From contig NC_017075.1 in the NCBI RefSeq assembly GCF_000284255.1, forward strand, positions 3,348,001 to 3,412,000: DNA of 64,000 bases, read 5' to 3'. Numbering within the stretch: the first letter of the stretch is position 1; the number at the start of each line of letters is the position of its first letter. Under the pieces are notes generated by a model. That model had not been told where the DNA came from. It ran no database searches and was given only the letters and a program-made list of their open reading frames with translations. Origin of the DNA: Rubrivivax gelatinosus IL144. Lineage in GTDB: Bacteria; Pseudomonadota; Gammaproteobacteria; Burkholderiales; Burkholderiaceae_C. Positions 49,018-56,862 of this stretch are shown here, piece by piece. The position numbers and the translations under genes were made by a program.

Positions 49018-50406
49018 TCAGATGATGCGCGAGAAGCGCTCGCGGTTGCCGCTGGCGCGCAGGTGCTTGTCGAAGACCGCCGCGACGCCGCGCACGTAGT
49101 ACCAGCCCAGCGCGGTGATCTGGATCGAGTCGTCGTTGATCTCCAGCAGCCCACCTTCGGCGAACGGCGTCAGATCCTCGAGTTCCGCCGCGAAGTACTC
49201 GGGGAACTTGATCAGGTGCGCAAGTTCGATCGACTCGTACTCGACGCGCCCCTGGCACATGATGGCCATGATCACCGCCCGGCGCAGCAGGTCGTCGCGC
49301 GTCAGCGTCAGGCCGCGCACGATCGGGAATTCGCCCTTGGCGATGGACTCGTAGTACTCGGGCAGCGTCTTCGCGTTCTGGCTGTAGGTCGCGCCCATGC
49401 GGCCGATCGAGGACACGCCCAGCGCGATCAGATCGCAGTCGGGCTGCGTGCTGTAGCCCTGGAAGTTGCGGTGCAGGCGGCCCTGGCGGCGTGCGGCCGA
49501 CAGCGCGTCGCCCGGCAACGCGAAGTGGTCCATGCCGATGTAGGTGTAGCCCGCGGCGATGAAGCCGGCGATGGCGCCGCCCAGCATCTTGATGCGCTGC
49601 TCGCCCAGCGGCAGTTCCTCGGCGAGGATGCGGCGCTGCGGCTTGAAGCGCGTCGGCAGGTGCGCGTAGGCGTACAGCGCGATGCGGTCCGGGCGCAGCT
49701 CGGCGATCTGCTGGATCGTGCGCGCGAACGAGTCCGGCGTCTGCTTGGGCAGGCCGTAGATCAGGTCGGCGTTGATCGACTCGAAGCCGTTGGCCCGCGC
49801 AGCGACGACGAGGTCGCGCACGCTGTCGTACGACTGCACGCGGTGCACCGCTTCCTGGACGTCGGGGTCGAAGTCCTGGATGCCGAAGCTGATGCGGTTG
49901 AAGCCCAGGCCGGCGAGGCTCTTCAGGCGTTCGGGCGTCGCGGTGCGCGGGTCGACCTCGATCGAGATCTCGGCGCCGGCGACGATCTTGAACGACTCGC
50001 GCAGCCGGGTCATCAGCCGGCCGATCTCCTCGTCGGTCAGGAAGGTCGGCGAGCCGCCACCGAAGTGCAATTGCGACACCGACTGGCCCTTGCCCAGTTC
50101 GGCGACGTGCAATGCGATTTCGGCTTCGAGCGCGTCAAGGTACTCGGCACTGCGCTCGTGGTGCTTCGTGATGATCTTGTTGCAGGCGCAGTAGTAGCAG
50201 ACCGATTCGCAGAACGGAATGTGGATATAAAGCGACAGCGGTGGCGTGCCGCCCACCGTGCTGCCCTCCGCTCGTTGTCGCAAGGCCTGCCGGTACTCAG
50301 CAGGGCCGAAGGCTTCGACGAAGCGGTCCGCGGTGGGGTACGAGGTATAGCGGGGACCGGGCACGTCGAGGCGCCTCAGCAGTGCTTCAGGAACAATCGT
50401 GTCCAT
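49018..50406 (-). CDS. hemN: Oxygen-independent coproporphyrinogen III oxidase
   Basis: A radical SAM enzyme that makes protoporphyrinogen IX under low oxygen, for haem supply. The product has 462 residues. The cluster motif is C66-x3-C70-x2-C73 in HIPFCESVCYYCACNK, with a further Cys at 75 that is typical of HemN. QLHFGGGSPTFLTDEEIGRL, SIEVDPRTATPERLKSLAGLGFNRISFGIQDF and YAHLPTRFKPQRRI are all present. ATG 50406 lies about 60 bp below an FNR box shared with fnr, matching induction in low oxygen. It is followed by the SafE-like gene. Confidence 0.96.
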   Translation of the reverse strand: MDTIVPEALLRRLDVPGPRYTSYPTADRFVEAFGPAEYRQALRQRAEGSTVGGTPPLSLYIHIPFCESVCYYCACNKIITKHHERSAEYLDALEAEIALHVAELGKGQSVSQLHFGGGSPTFLTDEEIGRLMTRLRESFKIVAGAEISIEVDPRTATPERLKSLAGLGFNRISFGIQDFDPDVQEAVHRVQSYDSVRDLVVAARANGFESINADLIYGLPKQTPDSFARTIQQIAELRPDRIALYAYAHLPTRFKPQRRILAEELPLGEQRIKMLGGAIAGFIAAGYTYIGMDHFALPGDALSAARRQGRLHRNFQGYSTQPDCDLIALGVSSIGRMGATYSQNAKTLPEYYESIAKGEFPIVRGLTLTRDDLLRRAVIMAIMCQGRVEYESIELAHLIKFPEYFAAELEDLTPFAEGGLLEINDDSIQITALGWYYVRGVAAVFDKHLRASGNRERFSRII

Positions 50407-50465
50407 AATTCATCCGGCCGTCATGCGGTACGGGCTGGACTGTGCCAAACACTCACCCAATCGGC

Positions 50466-50479
50466 TTGATCTGTCTCAA
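50466..50479. promoter_or_regulatory. FNR box between hemN and fnr
   Basis: TTGAT-CTGT-CTCAA, one mismatch from TTGAT-N4-ATCAA. On the plus strand, AAGAAT at 50502-50507 sits where the -10 of a class II promoter belongs (box centred at -41.5, start near 50514). On the minus strand the same spacing toward hemN gives a poorer -10 (CACAGT). Confidence 0.75.
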
Positions 50480-50593
50480 GCGCCCACCCGAGACGCAAGC
50501 AAAGAATTGACCATGCCCTTGAGCGACGTCATGAGCGATACTCGGGTCTGCCCCGCCACGCCGGACCGAACTGACTCCAATCGTCGAACCCCT

Positions 50594-51337
50594 ATGAACA
50601 ACACGTCTTCCGGCATCCGGCTTGAACCGTTCAAGGTCGCCTGCTCGAGCTGTAACCTGCGTGAACTCTGTCTGCCGGTCGGCATGTCCAACGACCAGCT
50701 CGAGCGGCTCGACACGATGGTGGCGACGCGCCGTTCGGTTCCGCGTGGCGAGACCTTGTTCCGTGCCGGCGATCCCTTCCTGTCGCTCTACGCGGTTCGC
50801 ACCGGCTTCTTCAAGACCTGCGTGTCCTCCGAAGACGGCCGCGATCAGGTCACCGGCTTCCAGATGGCGGGCGAACTTCTGGGCCTCGACGGCATCGGTA
50901 CCGACCGTCACACCTGCGACTCGGTGGCGCTCGAAGACTCGCAAGTCTGCGTCATCCCGTTCCAGCAGCTCGAAGACCTGTCGCGCGAGTTCAGCGACCT
51001 GCAACGCCAGCTGCACAAGATCATGAGCCGCGAGATCGTGCGCGATCACGGCGTGATGCTGCTGCTTGGCAGCATGCGCGCCGAAGAGCGCCTGGCGGCC
51101 TTCCTGCTGAACCTGACCCAGCGTCTGCAGACGCGCGGCTTCTCGCCGCACTCGCTGATCCTGCGCATGACGCGCGAGGAGATCGGCAGCTACCTCGGCC
51201 TGAAGCTCGAAACGGTCAGCCGCACGTTCTCGAAGTTCCAGGACGACGGCATCCTGGAGGTCAAGCAGCGCCAGATCCGCGTGCTCGACCCGCAGGCGCT
51301 GCAAAAGCTCGTCAACGGCTCCTCCGCCGCCTGCTGA
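50594..51337 (+). CDS. fnr: FNR-type oxygen-sensing transcriptional regulator
   Basis: A Crp/FNR regulator that carries an oxygen-labile [4Fe-4S] cluster and activates genes in low oxygen. The product has 247 residues. Cluster ligands C17, C20, C26 (CSSCNLRELC) and C119 (SQVCVIPF) match the spacing of E. coli C20/C23/C29/C122. The recognition helix has EEIGSYLGLKLETVSRTFSKF, the E-x2-S-R pattern that reads TTGAT boxes. ATG 50594 is chosen because the probable transcript starts near 50514, and 50531 is the only realistic alternative. It is divergent from hemN and shares the FNR box, suggesting autoregulation. Confidence 0.95.
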   Translation: MNNTSSGIRLEPFKVACSSCNLRELCLPVGMSNDQLERLDTMVATRRSVPRGETLFRAGDPFLSLYAVRTGFFKTCVSSEDGRDQVTGFQMAGELLGLDGIGTDRHTCDSVALEDSQVCVIPFQQLEDLSREFSDLQRQLHKIMSREIVRDHGVMLLLGSMRAEERLAAFLLNLTQRLQTRGFSPHSLILRMTREEIGSYLGLKLETVSRTFSKFQDDGILEVKQRQIRVLDPQALQKLVNGSSAAC

Positions 51338-51352
51338 CCCGAACCCCGGTGC

Positions 51353-51390
51353 AAACAAAAACGCCGCGCATTGCGCGGCGTTTTGTTTTC
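51353..51390. terminator. Bidirectional terminator between fnr and the cco operon
   Basis: Stem AAAACGCCGCGC (51358-51369) with GCGCGGCGTTTT (51373-51384), 3-base loop, T-rich on both sides. It ends fnr on the plus strand and the cco transcript on the minus strand. Confidence 0.9.
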
Positions 51391-51391
51391 T

Positions 51392-51652
51392 TCAGCTGCG
51401 AAATGTTCGGCTGTTGATTTCGTGCTCGCTGCGCGACAGCAGCAGCGTCATGCCTGCGGCGGCCGCCGAAGCGGCCCAGAAGACGAAGAAGGCCAGCGTG
51501 TAGACGGCTGCGGGATCGAGTTCGATCGCCCCGCCGCCGAACCAGCGCAGCGCCGCCGGATCCAGCACCGAGAACAGCGCAAGCTCCAGCACCACCGCGG
51601 CCAGGAACGCGGGCCAGAGCACCGCACTCCAGTCGCGCGCACGCCGCCTCAT
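51392..51652 (-). CDS. Small membrane protein at the end of the cco operon
   Basis: An 86-residue protein with two membrane helices (AVLWPAFLAAVVLELALFSVL about 10-30, and VYTLAFFVFWAASAAAAGMTLLL about 50-72), basic N-terminus and a polar tail. I do not recognise a named family. It follows ccoH by 24 bp, and a terminator comes straight after it, so it is the last cistron of the cbb3 oxidase operon. A role in oxidase assembly or stability is possible by position only. Confidence 0.7.
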   Translation of the reverse strand: MRRRARDWSAVLWPAFLAAVVLELALFSVLDPAALRWFGGGAIELDPAAVYTLAFFVFWAASAAAAGMTLLLSRSEHEINSRTFRS

Positions 51653-51676
51653 CGAATGCCTCGCGGGAGTAGCCGC

Positions 51677-51916
51677 TCAGGGCGCCGCGGTGGCGGCGTG
51701 GTTGCGCGCAGCCATCGCCGGCGTGTCGGCCTGGACTTCGCCGGACTGCGGCACCGACGACGGCACCTCGGTGATGACGAGGTCGGCTCCGCGGATCGCG
51801 ATGACGGCGGTCGCGACGGCCGCGATGACGACGATCAGCGGGCCCGACACCACCAGCCAGACCATGCCGATGCGCCACCAGGGCGTTGCGTCGCGGGAAA
51901 CGGGAAGAGTGCTCAT
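51677..51916 (-). CDS. ccoH: Short FixH/CcoH-like membrane protein
   Basis: A 79-residue single-pass protein: RDATPWWRIGMVWLVVSGPLIVVIAAVATAVIAIRGADLVITE (about 8-50) matches the N-terminal end of FixH/CcoH, which associates with the CcoP subunit and stabilises the cbb3 oxidase. It lacks the larger periplasmic domain of typical FixH. ATG 51916 has GGAG six bases upstream. The ATG at 51943 overlaps the ccoG stop and is an alternative with 9 more residues. It lies between ccoG and the small membrane protein gene. Confidence 0.75.
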   Translation of the reverse strand: MSTLPVSRDATPWWRIGMVWLVVSGPLIVVIAAVATAVIAIRGADLVITEVPSSVPQSGEVQADTPAMAARNHAATAAP

Positions 51917-51939
51917 CAGGGGCTCCGGTCGAAGCAGCG

Positions 51940-53430
51940 TCATCGGGGGACGACGAACGTTGATTTCTCGCTGGCGACCACCGGCGTCGCGTCGTTCGCG
52001 TCGGGCAGTCGTTCGATGTGGAACTGTATCGCGTGGGCTCCAGGCCCTGCCTGGCTGGCGGTATCCGGCGGCACCCGCAGGGCGATCGTCACCCAGCGCG
52101 CATCGGCCGGCTCGACCTCGAAGTCCTTCGGGGCGTCGACCACCATCGGCGTCAGGCCGTCGGCGCTGATGCGGTAGCGCTGCGTCGACTCGGTCGCGTT
52201 CATGACCTGCAGGCGGTACAGGTTCTCGATGTAGCCTTCGTCGACGATGCGCGCCAGCGAGGCGCGGTCGCGCACGACGTCGACACGGAACGGGCTGCGC
52301 ATCGCGAGGCTGGCCGCGAAGGCGCCGACGATGATGATCAAGATCGCCGTGTAGACCAGCACCCGGGGGCGCAGCACACGCTGCAGCATCTGGCCGCGCG
52401 TCTGGTGCTGAGCCATGCCGTTCTCCGTCGCGTAGCGGATCAGCCCGCGCGGGTACTTCATCTTGTCCATGACGCCGTTGCAGACGTCGATGCAGGCGGT
52501 GCAGCCGATGCACTCGTACTGCAGGCCGTTGCGGATATCGATGCCGGTCGGGCAGACCTGCACGCACAGACCGCAGTCGATGCAGTCGCCCAGGCCCTGG
52601 CTGCGGGCGTCGATCTTGCGCGAACGCGTGCCGCGCGGGTCTCCCCGCTCGGCGTCGTAGCTGATGATCAGCGTGTCCTTGTCGAACATCGCGCTCTGGA
52701 AGCGCGCGTACGGGCACATGTACTTGCAGACCTGCTCGCGCATGTAGCCGGCGTTGCCCCAGGTCGCGAAGCCGTAGAACAGCACCCAGAAGGTTTCCCA
52801 GGGCCCCAGCGACATCGCCATCGCCGAAGGCAGCAGCTCGCGGATCGGTGTGAAGTAGCCGACGAAGGAGAGGCCCGTCCAGAGCGCGATCGCGATCCAG
52901 ACGAACTGCGTCGCGCCCTTGCGCCAGACGCGTTCGAAGGTCCAGGGTCCGGCGTCCAGACGCATGCGGGCGTTGCGGTCGCCTTCGAAGCGGCGCTCGA
53001 CCCACATGAAGATCTCGGTGTAGACCGTCTGCGGGCAGGCGTAGCCGCACCACAGCCTGCCGGCCACCGCGGTGAACAGGAACAGCGCGTAAGCCGAGAT
53101 CATCAGCAGCGCCGACAGATAGATCAGGTCCTGCGGATACAGGACCAGGCCGAAGATGTAGAAGCGCCGCGTGCCGAGGTCGAAGAGCACGGCCTGGCGG
53201 GAGTTCCAGTCCAGCCACGGCAGCCCGTAGAACACCAGCTGCGTCGCCCAGACCAGCGCCCAGCGCCAGCCGTTGAACCAGCCCGATACCGAGCGGGCGT
53301 AGATCTTCTTCTGCTTCGCATAAAGCGAAACGACCGCCTCGGGCGCGGCGCCGGCTTTCGCCGGTTCCGCGCCCGAGGCGGCCCGTGCCGCGGCGGGCCG
53401 GTCTTCGAGGTCGACCCGCACTTGGCTCAT
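51940..53430 (-). CDS. ccoG: cbb3 oxidase accessory protein CcoG (RdxA/FixG)
   Basis: A membrane protein with two ferredoxin-type [4Fe-4S] clusters, known from other species to help copper handling for the cbb3 oxidase. The product has 496 residues with about five TM helices in the first ~200. Cluster motifs CIDCGLCVQVCPTGIDI and CIGCTACIDVCNGVMDK lie at about 268-310. RLWCGYACPQTVYTEIFMWVERRFEGDRNAR (about 132-162) is a family signature. The C-terminal ~130 residues are an Ig-like periplasmic domain. It follows ccoP by 16 bp. Confidence 0.95.
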   Translation of the reverse strand: MSQVRVDLEDRPAAARAASGAEPAKAGAAPEAVVSLYAKQKKIYARSVSGWFNGWRWALVWATQLVFYGLPWLDWNSRQAVLFDLGTRRFYIFGLVLYPQDLIYLSALLMISAYALFLFTAVAGRLWCGYACPQTVYTEIFMWVERRFEGDRNARMRLDAGPWTFERVWRKGATQFVWIAIALWTGLSFVGYFTPIRELLPSAMAMSLGPWETFWVLFYGFATWGNAGYMREQVCKYMCPYARFQSAMFDKDTLIISYDAERGDPRGTRSRKIDARSQGLGDCIDCGLCVQVCPTGIDIRNGLQYECIGCTACIDVCNGVMDKMKYPRGLIRYATENGMAQHQTRGQMLQRVLRPRVLVYTAILIIIVGAFAASLAMRSPFRVDVVRDRASLARIVDEGYIENLYRLQVMNATESTQRYRISADGLTPMVVDAPKDFEVEPADARWVTIALRVPPDTASQAGPGAHAIQFHIERLPDANDATPVVASEKSTFVVPR

Positions 53431-53446
53431 GTCGTGAAACTCCCGA

Positions 53447-54361
53447 TCAGCGCGACGCGACCGTCGTCCGGTGCGACAGGCTCCAGACGTAGGCGCCCAG
53501 AACGTGGATCTGCTCCGGGCTCAGGCGGGCCGCCTGCGACGGCATGACGTTGACCTTTCCGTTGTTGATCATGTTGATGATCGCCTGCTCGCCGTAGCCG
53601 TGCAGCCAGATCTTGTCGGTCAGGTTGGCCGAACCGACCGCCTGCATGCCCTTGCCGTCCGGGCCGTGGCACGCGGCGCAGACCACGAACTTGGGCTTGC
53701 CGAGCTGCGCCGCGACTTCGTTGTGCGGGCTGCCAGACAGGCTCAGCACGTACTGGGCGACGTTCTTCACGTCTTCCGGCGTGCCGACCGCTGCGGCCAT
53801 CGGCGGCATGTTGCCGACGCGGCCGAGGGTGATCGTCTCCTTGATCTTGTCGAGCGTGCCGCCGTGCAGCCAGTCGTCGTCGGTCAGGTTCGGGAAGCCC
53901 TTGCTGCCGCGCGCGTCGGCACCATGGCACTGGGCGCAGTTGTTGGCGAACAGGCGCTCACCGATAGCCATCGCCTGCGGGTCCTTGGCCAGGTCCTCGG
54001 CGGACTGGGCGACGAACTTGGCGTACAGCGGCGCCATCTGGGCCCGCGCCTTGTCCATCTCGTTCGAGTGCTGGCCGGTGCTGGTCCAGTTCAGCGCGCC
54101 CTTGTTGCTGCCCAGACCCGGGTACAGGACCAGGTAGATCACCGCGAACGCGATGGTCACGAGGAACAGGCCGGCCCACCAGCGCGGCAGCGGGTTGTTC
54201 AGTTCCTGCAGGTCCTCGTCCCAGACGTGACCCGTCGTGTTGTCGTCGGCCATGACCTTGCGGCGGCTGGCCACGATCAGCACGACCAGACAGAAGATCA
54301 GGCTGACGACGGTGATGCCGGCCACATACAGTGACCAGCCCGAGTTGAAGAAATCGCTCAT
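53447..54361 (-). CDS. ccoP: cbb3-type cytochrome c oxidase subunit III (CcoP)
   Basis: The dihaem cytochrome c subunit that passes electrons to CcoO. The product has 304 residues with two N-terminal TM helices (about 9-30 and 61-80). Haem-binding motifs are CAQCH (142-146) and CAACH (228-232), with axial Met in NMPPM and later VMPSQ. The conserved VWDEDLQELNNPLPRWW lies between the helices. It overlaps ccoQ by 4 bases (ATGA at 54358-54361). Confidence 0.97.
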   Translation of the reverse strand: MSDFFNSGWSLYVAGITVVSLIFCLVVLIVASRRKVMADDNTTGHVWDEDLQELNNPLPRWWAGLFLVTIAFAVIYLVLYPGLGSNKGALNWTSTGQHSNEMDKARAQMAPLYAKFVAQSAEDLAKDPQAMAIGERLFANNCAQCHGADARGSKGFPNLTDDDWLHGGTLDKIKETITLGRVGNMPPMAAAVGTPEDVKNVAQYVLSLSGSPHNEVAAQLGKPKFVVCAACHGPDGKGMQAVGSANLTDKIWLHGYGEQAIINMINNGKVNVMPSQAARLSPEQIHVLGAYVWSLSHRTTVASR

Positions 54362-54525
54362 TTCCGTTCTCCTGAGGCTTCGGCGCCGTCCTTCTCGATG
54401 AAGGGAAGCATCGCCGCCTCGTCGAAATGTCCGCGGCGGCGCCGCGACCAGGTCCAGACCACGATCCCGATGAAGAGCGCGAAGCTCACCACCGTGACGA
54501 CGGTACGGAGGGTGTTGATGTCCAT
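54358..54525 (-). CDS. ccoQ: cbb3-type oxidase subunit IV (CcoQ)
   Basis: A 55-residue single-helix subunit that stabilises the oxidase. It reads MDINTLRTVVTVVSFALFIG then IVVWTWSRRRRGHFDEAAMLPF, typical of CcoQ. ATG 54525 is 14 bp from the ccoO stop, and its stop overlaps the ccoP start. The short length is normal. Confidence 0.9.
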   Translation of the reverse strand: MDINTLRTVVTVVSFALFIGIVVWTWSRRRRGHFDEAAMLPFIEKDGAEASGERK

Positions 54526-54539
54526 GGTCGGTTGCGGCG

Positions 54540-55160
54540 TCACTTGACGGCCGTGCCCAGCACCTGCAGGTAGGCGATGACGGCATCGATCTCCGTCTTG
54601 CCCTTCACTTCGTCGGCGGCCTTGGCGATCTCGTCGTCGCTGTAGGGAACACCGACCGTGCGCAGCGCCTTCATGCGCGGCGCCAGGCCTGCCGCGTCCA
54701 CCTCGTTCTTGGCCAGCCACGGATAAGCCGGCATGTTGGACTCGGGCACCAGGTCACGCGGGTTGTTCAGGTGGATGCGGTGCCACTCGTCGCTGTAGCG
54801 ACCGCCGACACGCTGCAGGTCCGGGCCCGTGCGCTTGCTGCCCCACTGGAACGGATGGTCGTAGACGAACTCGCCGGCCATCGAGTAGTGGCCGTAGCGC
54901 AGCGTCTCGGCGCGGAACGGGCGCACCATCTGCGAGTGGCAGCCATAGCAGCCTTCGCGCAGATAGATGTCTCGCCCGGCCAGTTGCAGCGGGGTGTAGG
55001 GCTTCAGGCCCGCGACCGGCTGGGTCGTGGAGCGCTGGAAGAACAGCGGCACGATCTCGACGAGCCCGCCGACGGCGACCGTCAGCAGGATCAGCACGAT
55101 CATCAGGAAGTTGCTGGTCTCGATCTTCTCGTGACCGCCGACGGCATGGTTGTGTGCCAT
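54540..55160 (-). CDS. ccoO: cbb3-type cytochrome c oxidase subunit II (CcoO)
   Basis: The mono-haem cytochrome c subunit. It has 206 residues with one TM helix (about 18-40) and haem motif CYGCH at 71-75, within [51 protein letters not shown] is strongly conserved. Axial Met is in SNMPAYPWL. It follows ccoN by 28 bp and precedes ccoQ. Confidence 0.97.
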   Translation of the reverse strand: MAHNHAVGGHEKIETSNFLMIVLILLTVAVGGLVEIVPLFFQRSTTQPVAGLKPYTPLQLAGRDIYLREGCYGCHSQMVRPFRAETLRYGHYSMAGEFVYDHPFQWGSKRTGPDLQRVGGRYSDEWHRIHLNNPRDLVPESNMPAYPWLAKNEVDAAGLAPRMKALRTVGVPYSDDEIAKAADEVKGKTEIDAVIAYLQVLGTAVK

Positions 55161-55188
55161 GGTCTTGTATCTCCTAGGGTTCTGGCGG

Positions 55189-56628
55189 TCAGGCGTGGGC
55201 CGGGACCATCGGGATCGGCGCCGGCACGACCTTGCCGCTCTTGATCGTCATGACCGTGTTCCAGGCCATGATGACCATGCCGGTCAGGTACAGCAGGCCA
55301 CCGCCGAGACGGATCACGTAGAACGGGTACGTGGCCTTGACGCCTTCGACGAAGCTGTAGACCAGCGTGCCGTCGGGGTTCACGGCACGCCACATCAGGC
55401 CTTGCATCACGCCGGCGATCCACATCGCGGCGATGTACAGGACGATGCCGATGGTGGCGACCCAGAAGTGCAGCTCGATGGCACGGGTGCTGTACATCGT
55501 CTGACGCCCGAACATGCGCGGGATCAGGTGGTACAGCGAGCCCATCGAGATCAGGCCGACCCAGCCGAGCGCACCGCTGTGCACGTGGCCGACGGTCCAG
55601 TCCGTGTAGTGGGACAGCGCGTTGACCGTCTTGATCGACATCATCGGCCCTTCGAAGGTCGACATGCCGTAGAACGACAGCGAGACGATCAGGAACTTCA
55701 GGATCGGGTCGTCGCGCAGCTTATGCCAGGCGCCCGACAGCGTCATGATGCCGTTGATCATGCCGCCCCAGCTCGGCGCCAGCAGCACCAGCGAGAAGAT
55801 CATGCCGATCGACTGGGTCCAGTCGGGCAGCGCGGTGTAGTGCAGGTGGTGCGGGCCCGCCCACATGTACGTGAAGATCAGCGCCCAGAAGTGCACGATC
55901 GACAGCCGGTAGCTGTAGACCGGGCGGCCGGCCTGCTTCGGGATGTAGTAGTACATCATCCCCAGGAAGCCGGCGGTGAGGAAGAAGCCCACCGCGTTAT
56001 GGCCGTACCACCACTGGACCATCGCGTCCTGAACGCCCGCGTAGACCGAGTAGCTCTTCGTCAGCGAGACCGGCACTTCGGCGCTGTTGACGATGTGCAG
56101 CAGCGCCACGGCGATGATGAACGCGCCGAAGAACCAGTTGGCCACGTAGATGTGGCGCACGGTGCGCTTGCCGATGGTGCCGAAGAACACGATCGCGTAG
56201 GACACCCAGACGACGGCGATCAGGATGTCGATCGGCCATTCGAGCTCGGCGTACTCCTTGCCGGTCGTGAAGCCCAGCGGCAGCGAGATCGCCGCCAGCA
56301 GGATGACGACCTGCCAGCCCCAGAACGTGAACATCGCCAGCTTCGGCAGGAACAGCGAGGCCTGGCAGGTCCGCTGCACCACGTGATACGAAGTCGCGAA
56401 GAGCGCGGAGCCACCGAACGCGAAGATCACCGCGTTGGTGTGCAGCGGTCGGAGACGGCCGTAGGTGATGTAAGGGATGCCCAGGTTCAGTTCGGGCCAT
56501 GCCAACTGGGCGGCGATGATCACCCCCACCAGCATGCCGACGATCCCCCACAGCACCGCCACCACGGAGAAATATCTCACCGGGGTGTCGTAGTACACCG
56601 GGGTCGCCGGTGACGATTCATGAGCCAT
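55189..56628 (-). CDS. ccoN: cbb3-type cytochrome c oxidase subunit I (CcoN)
   Basis: The catalytic haem-copper subunit of a high-affinity terminal oxidase. The product has 479 residues with 12 TM helices. The haem-copper ligand regions are clear: [51 protein letters not shown] (CuB His pair) and [22 protein letters not shown] 56628 ([14 protein letters not shown]) is preferred to 56718, which would begin inside ccoS. The start overlaps ccoS by 11 bp, and an FNR-dependent promoter lies inside ccoS. Confidence 0.97.
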   Translation of the reverse strand: MAHESSPATPVYYDTPVRYFSVVAVLWGIVGMLVGVIIAAQLAWPELNLGIPYITYGRLRPLHTNAVIFAFGGSALFATSYHVVQRTCQASLFLPKLAMFTFWGWQVVILLAAISLPLGFTTGKEYAELEWPIDILIAVVWVSYAIVFFGTIGKRTVRHIYVANWFFGAFIIAVALLHIVNSAEVPVSLTKSYSVYAGVQDAMVQWWYGHNAVGFFLTAGFLGMMYYYIPKQAGRPVYSYRLSIVHFWALIFTYMWAGPHHLHYTALPDWTQSIGMIFSLVLLAPSWGGMINGIMTLSGAWHKLRDDPILKFLIVSLSFYGMSTFEGPMMSIKTVNALSHYTDWTVGHVHSGALGWVGLISMGSLYHLIPRMFGRQTMYSTRAIELHFWVATIGIVLYIAAMWIAGVMQGLMWRAVNPDGTLVYSFVEGVKATYPFYVIRLGGGLLYLTGMVIMAWNTVMTIKSGKVVPAPIPMVPAHA

Positions 56629-56854
56629 ACGGCTTCTCCTCGCGTCGTTCAGGAAGCAAATTTGACGATTGTTCAGGCTTGATCTGGGACAGGGCTTGAT
56701 GGCTGTCAACCGGGCCATCGTCGTCCTGGAGAATGCGCTCGCCCTCGTACTCGAGATCCTCGAACTGGCCGCGATGCAGGGCCCAGCCGAAGACGCCGAG
56801 GATGATCAGCACCAGCACCGCCGACAGCGGGATGAGCAGGTACAGGATGTCCAT
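56618..56854 (-). CDS. ccoS: cbb3-type oxidase assembly protein CcoS
   Basis: A 78-residue single-pass membrane protein needed for maturation of the cbb3 oxidase. It reads [20 protein letters not shown], then [23 protein letters not shown], a strong CcoS match. The C-terminal tail ([17 protein letters not shown] on) is longer than the core family and contains, at DNA level, an FNR box and a -10 element for ccoN. It follows ccoI by 8 bp and overlaps ccoN by 11 bp. Confidence 0.93.
   Translation of the reverse strand: MDILYLLIPLSAVLVLIILGVFGWALHRGQFEDLEYEGERILQDDDGPVDSHQALSQIKPEQSSNLLPERREEKPYGS
56668..56709 (-). promoter_or_regulatory. FNR box and class II promoter for ccoN, inside ccoS
   Basis: Minus strand TTGAC-AGCC-ATCAA (56709-56696), one mismatch from the FNR consensus, and AACAAT at 56673-56668. 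With the box centred at -41.5 the start would be near 56661, which puts the hexamer exactly at -12 to -7. The leader to ATG 56628 would be about 33 bases. Confidence 0.75.
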
Positions 56855-56862
56855 TCGAGCCT

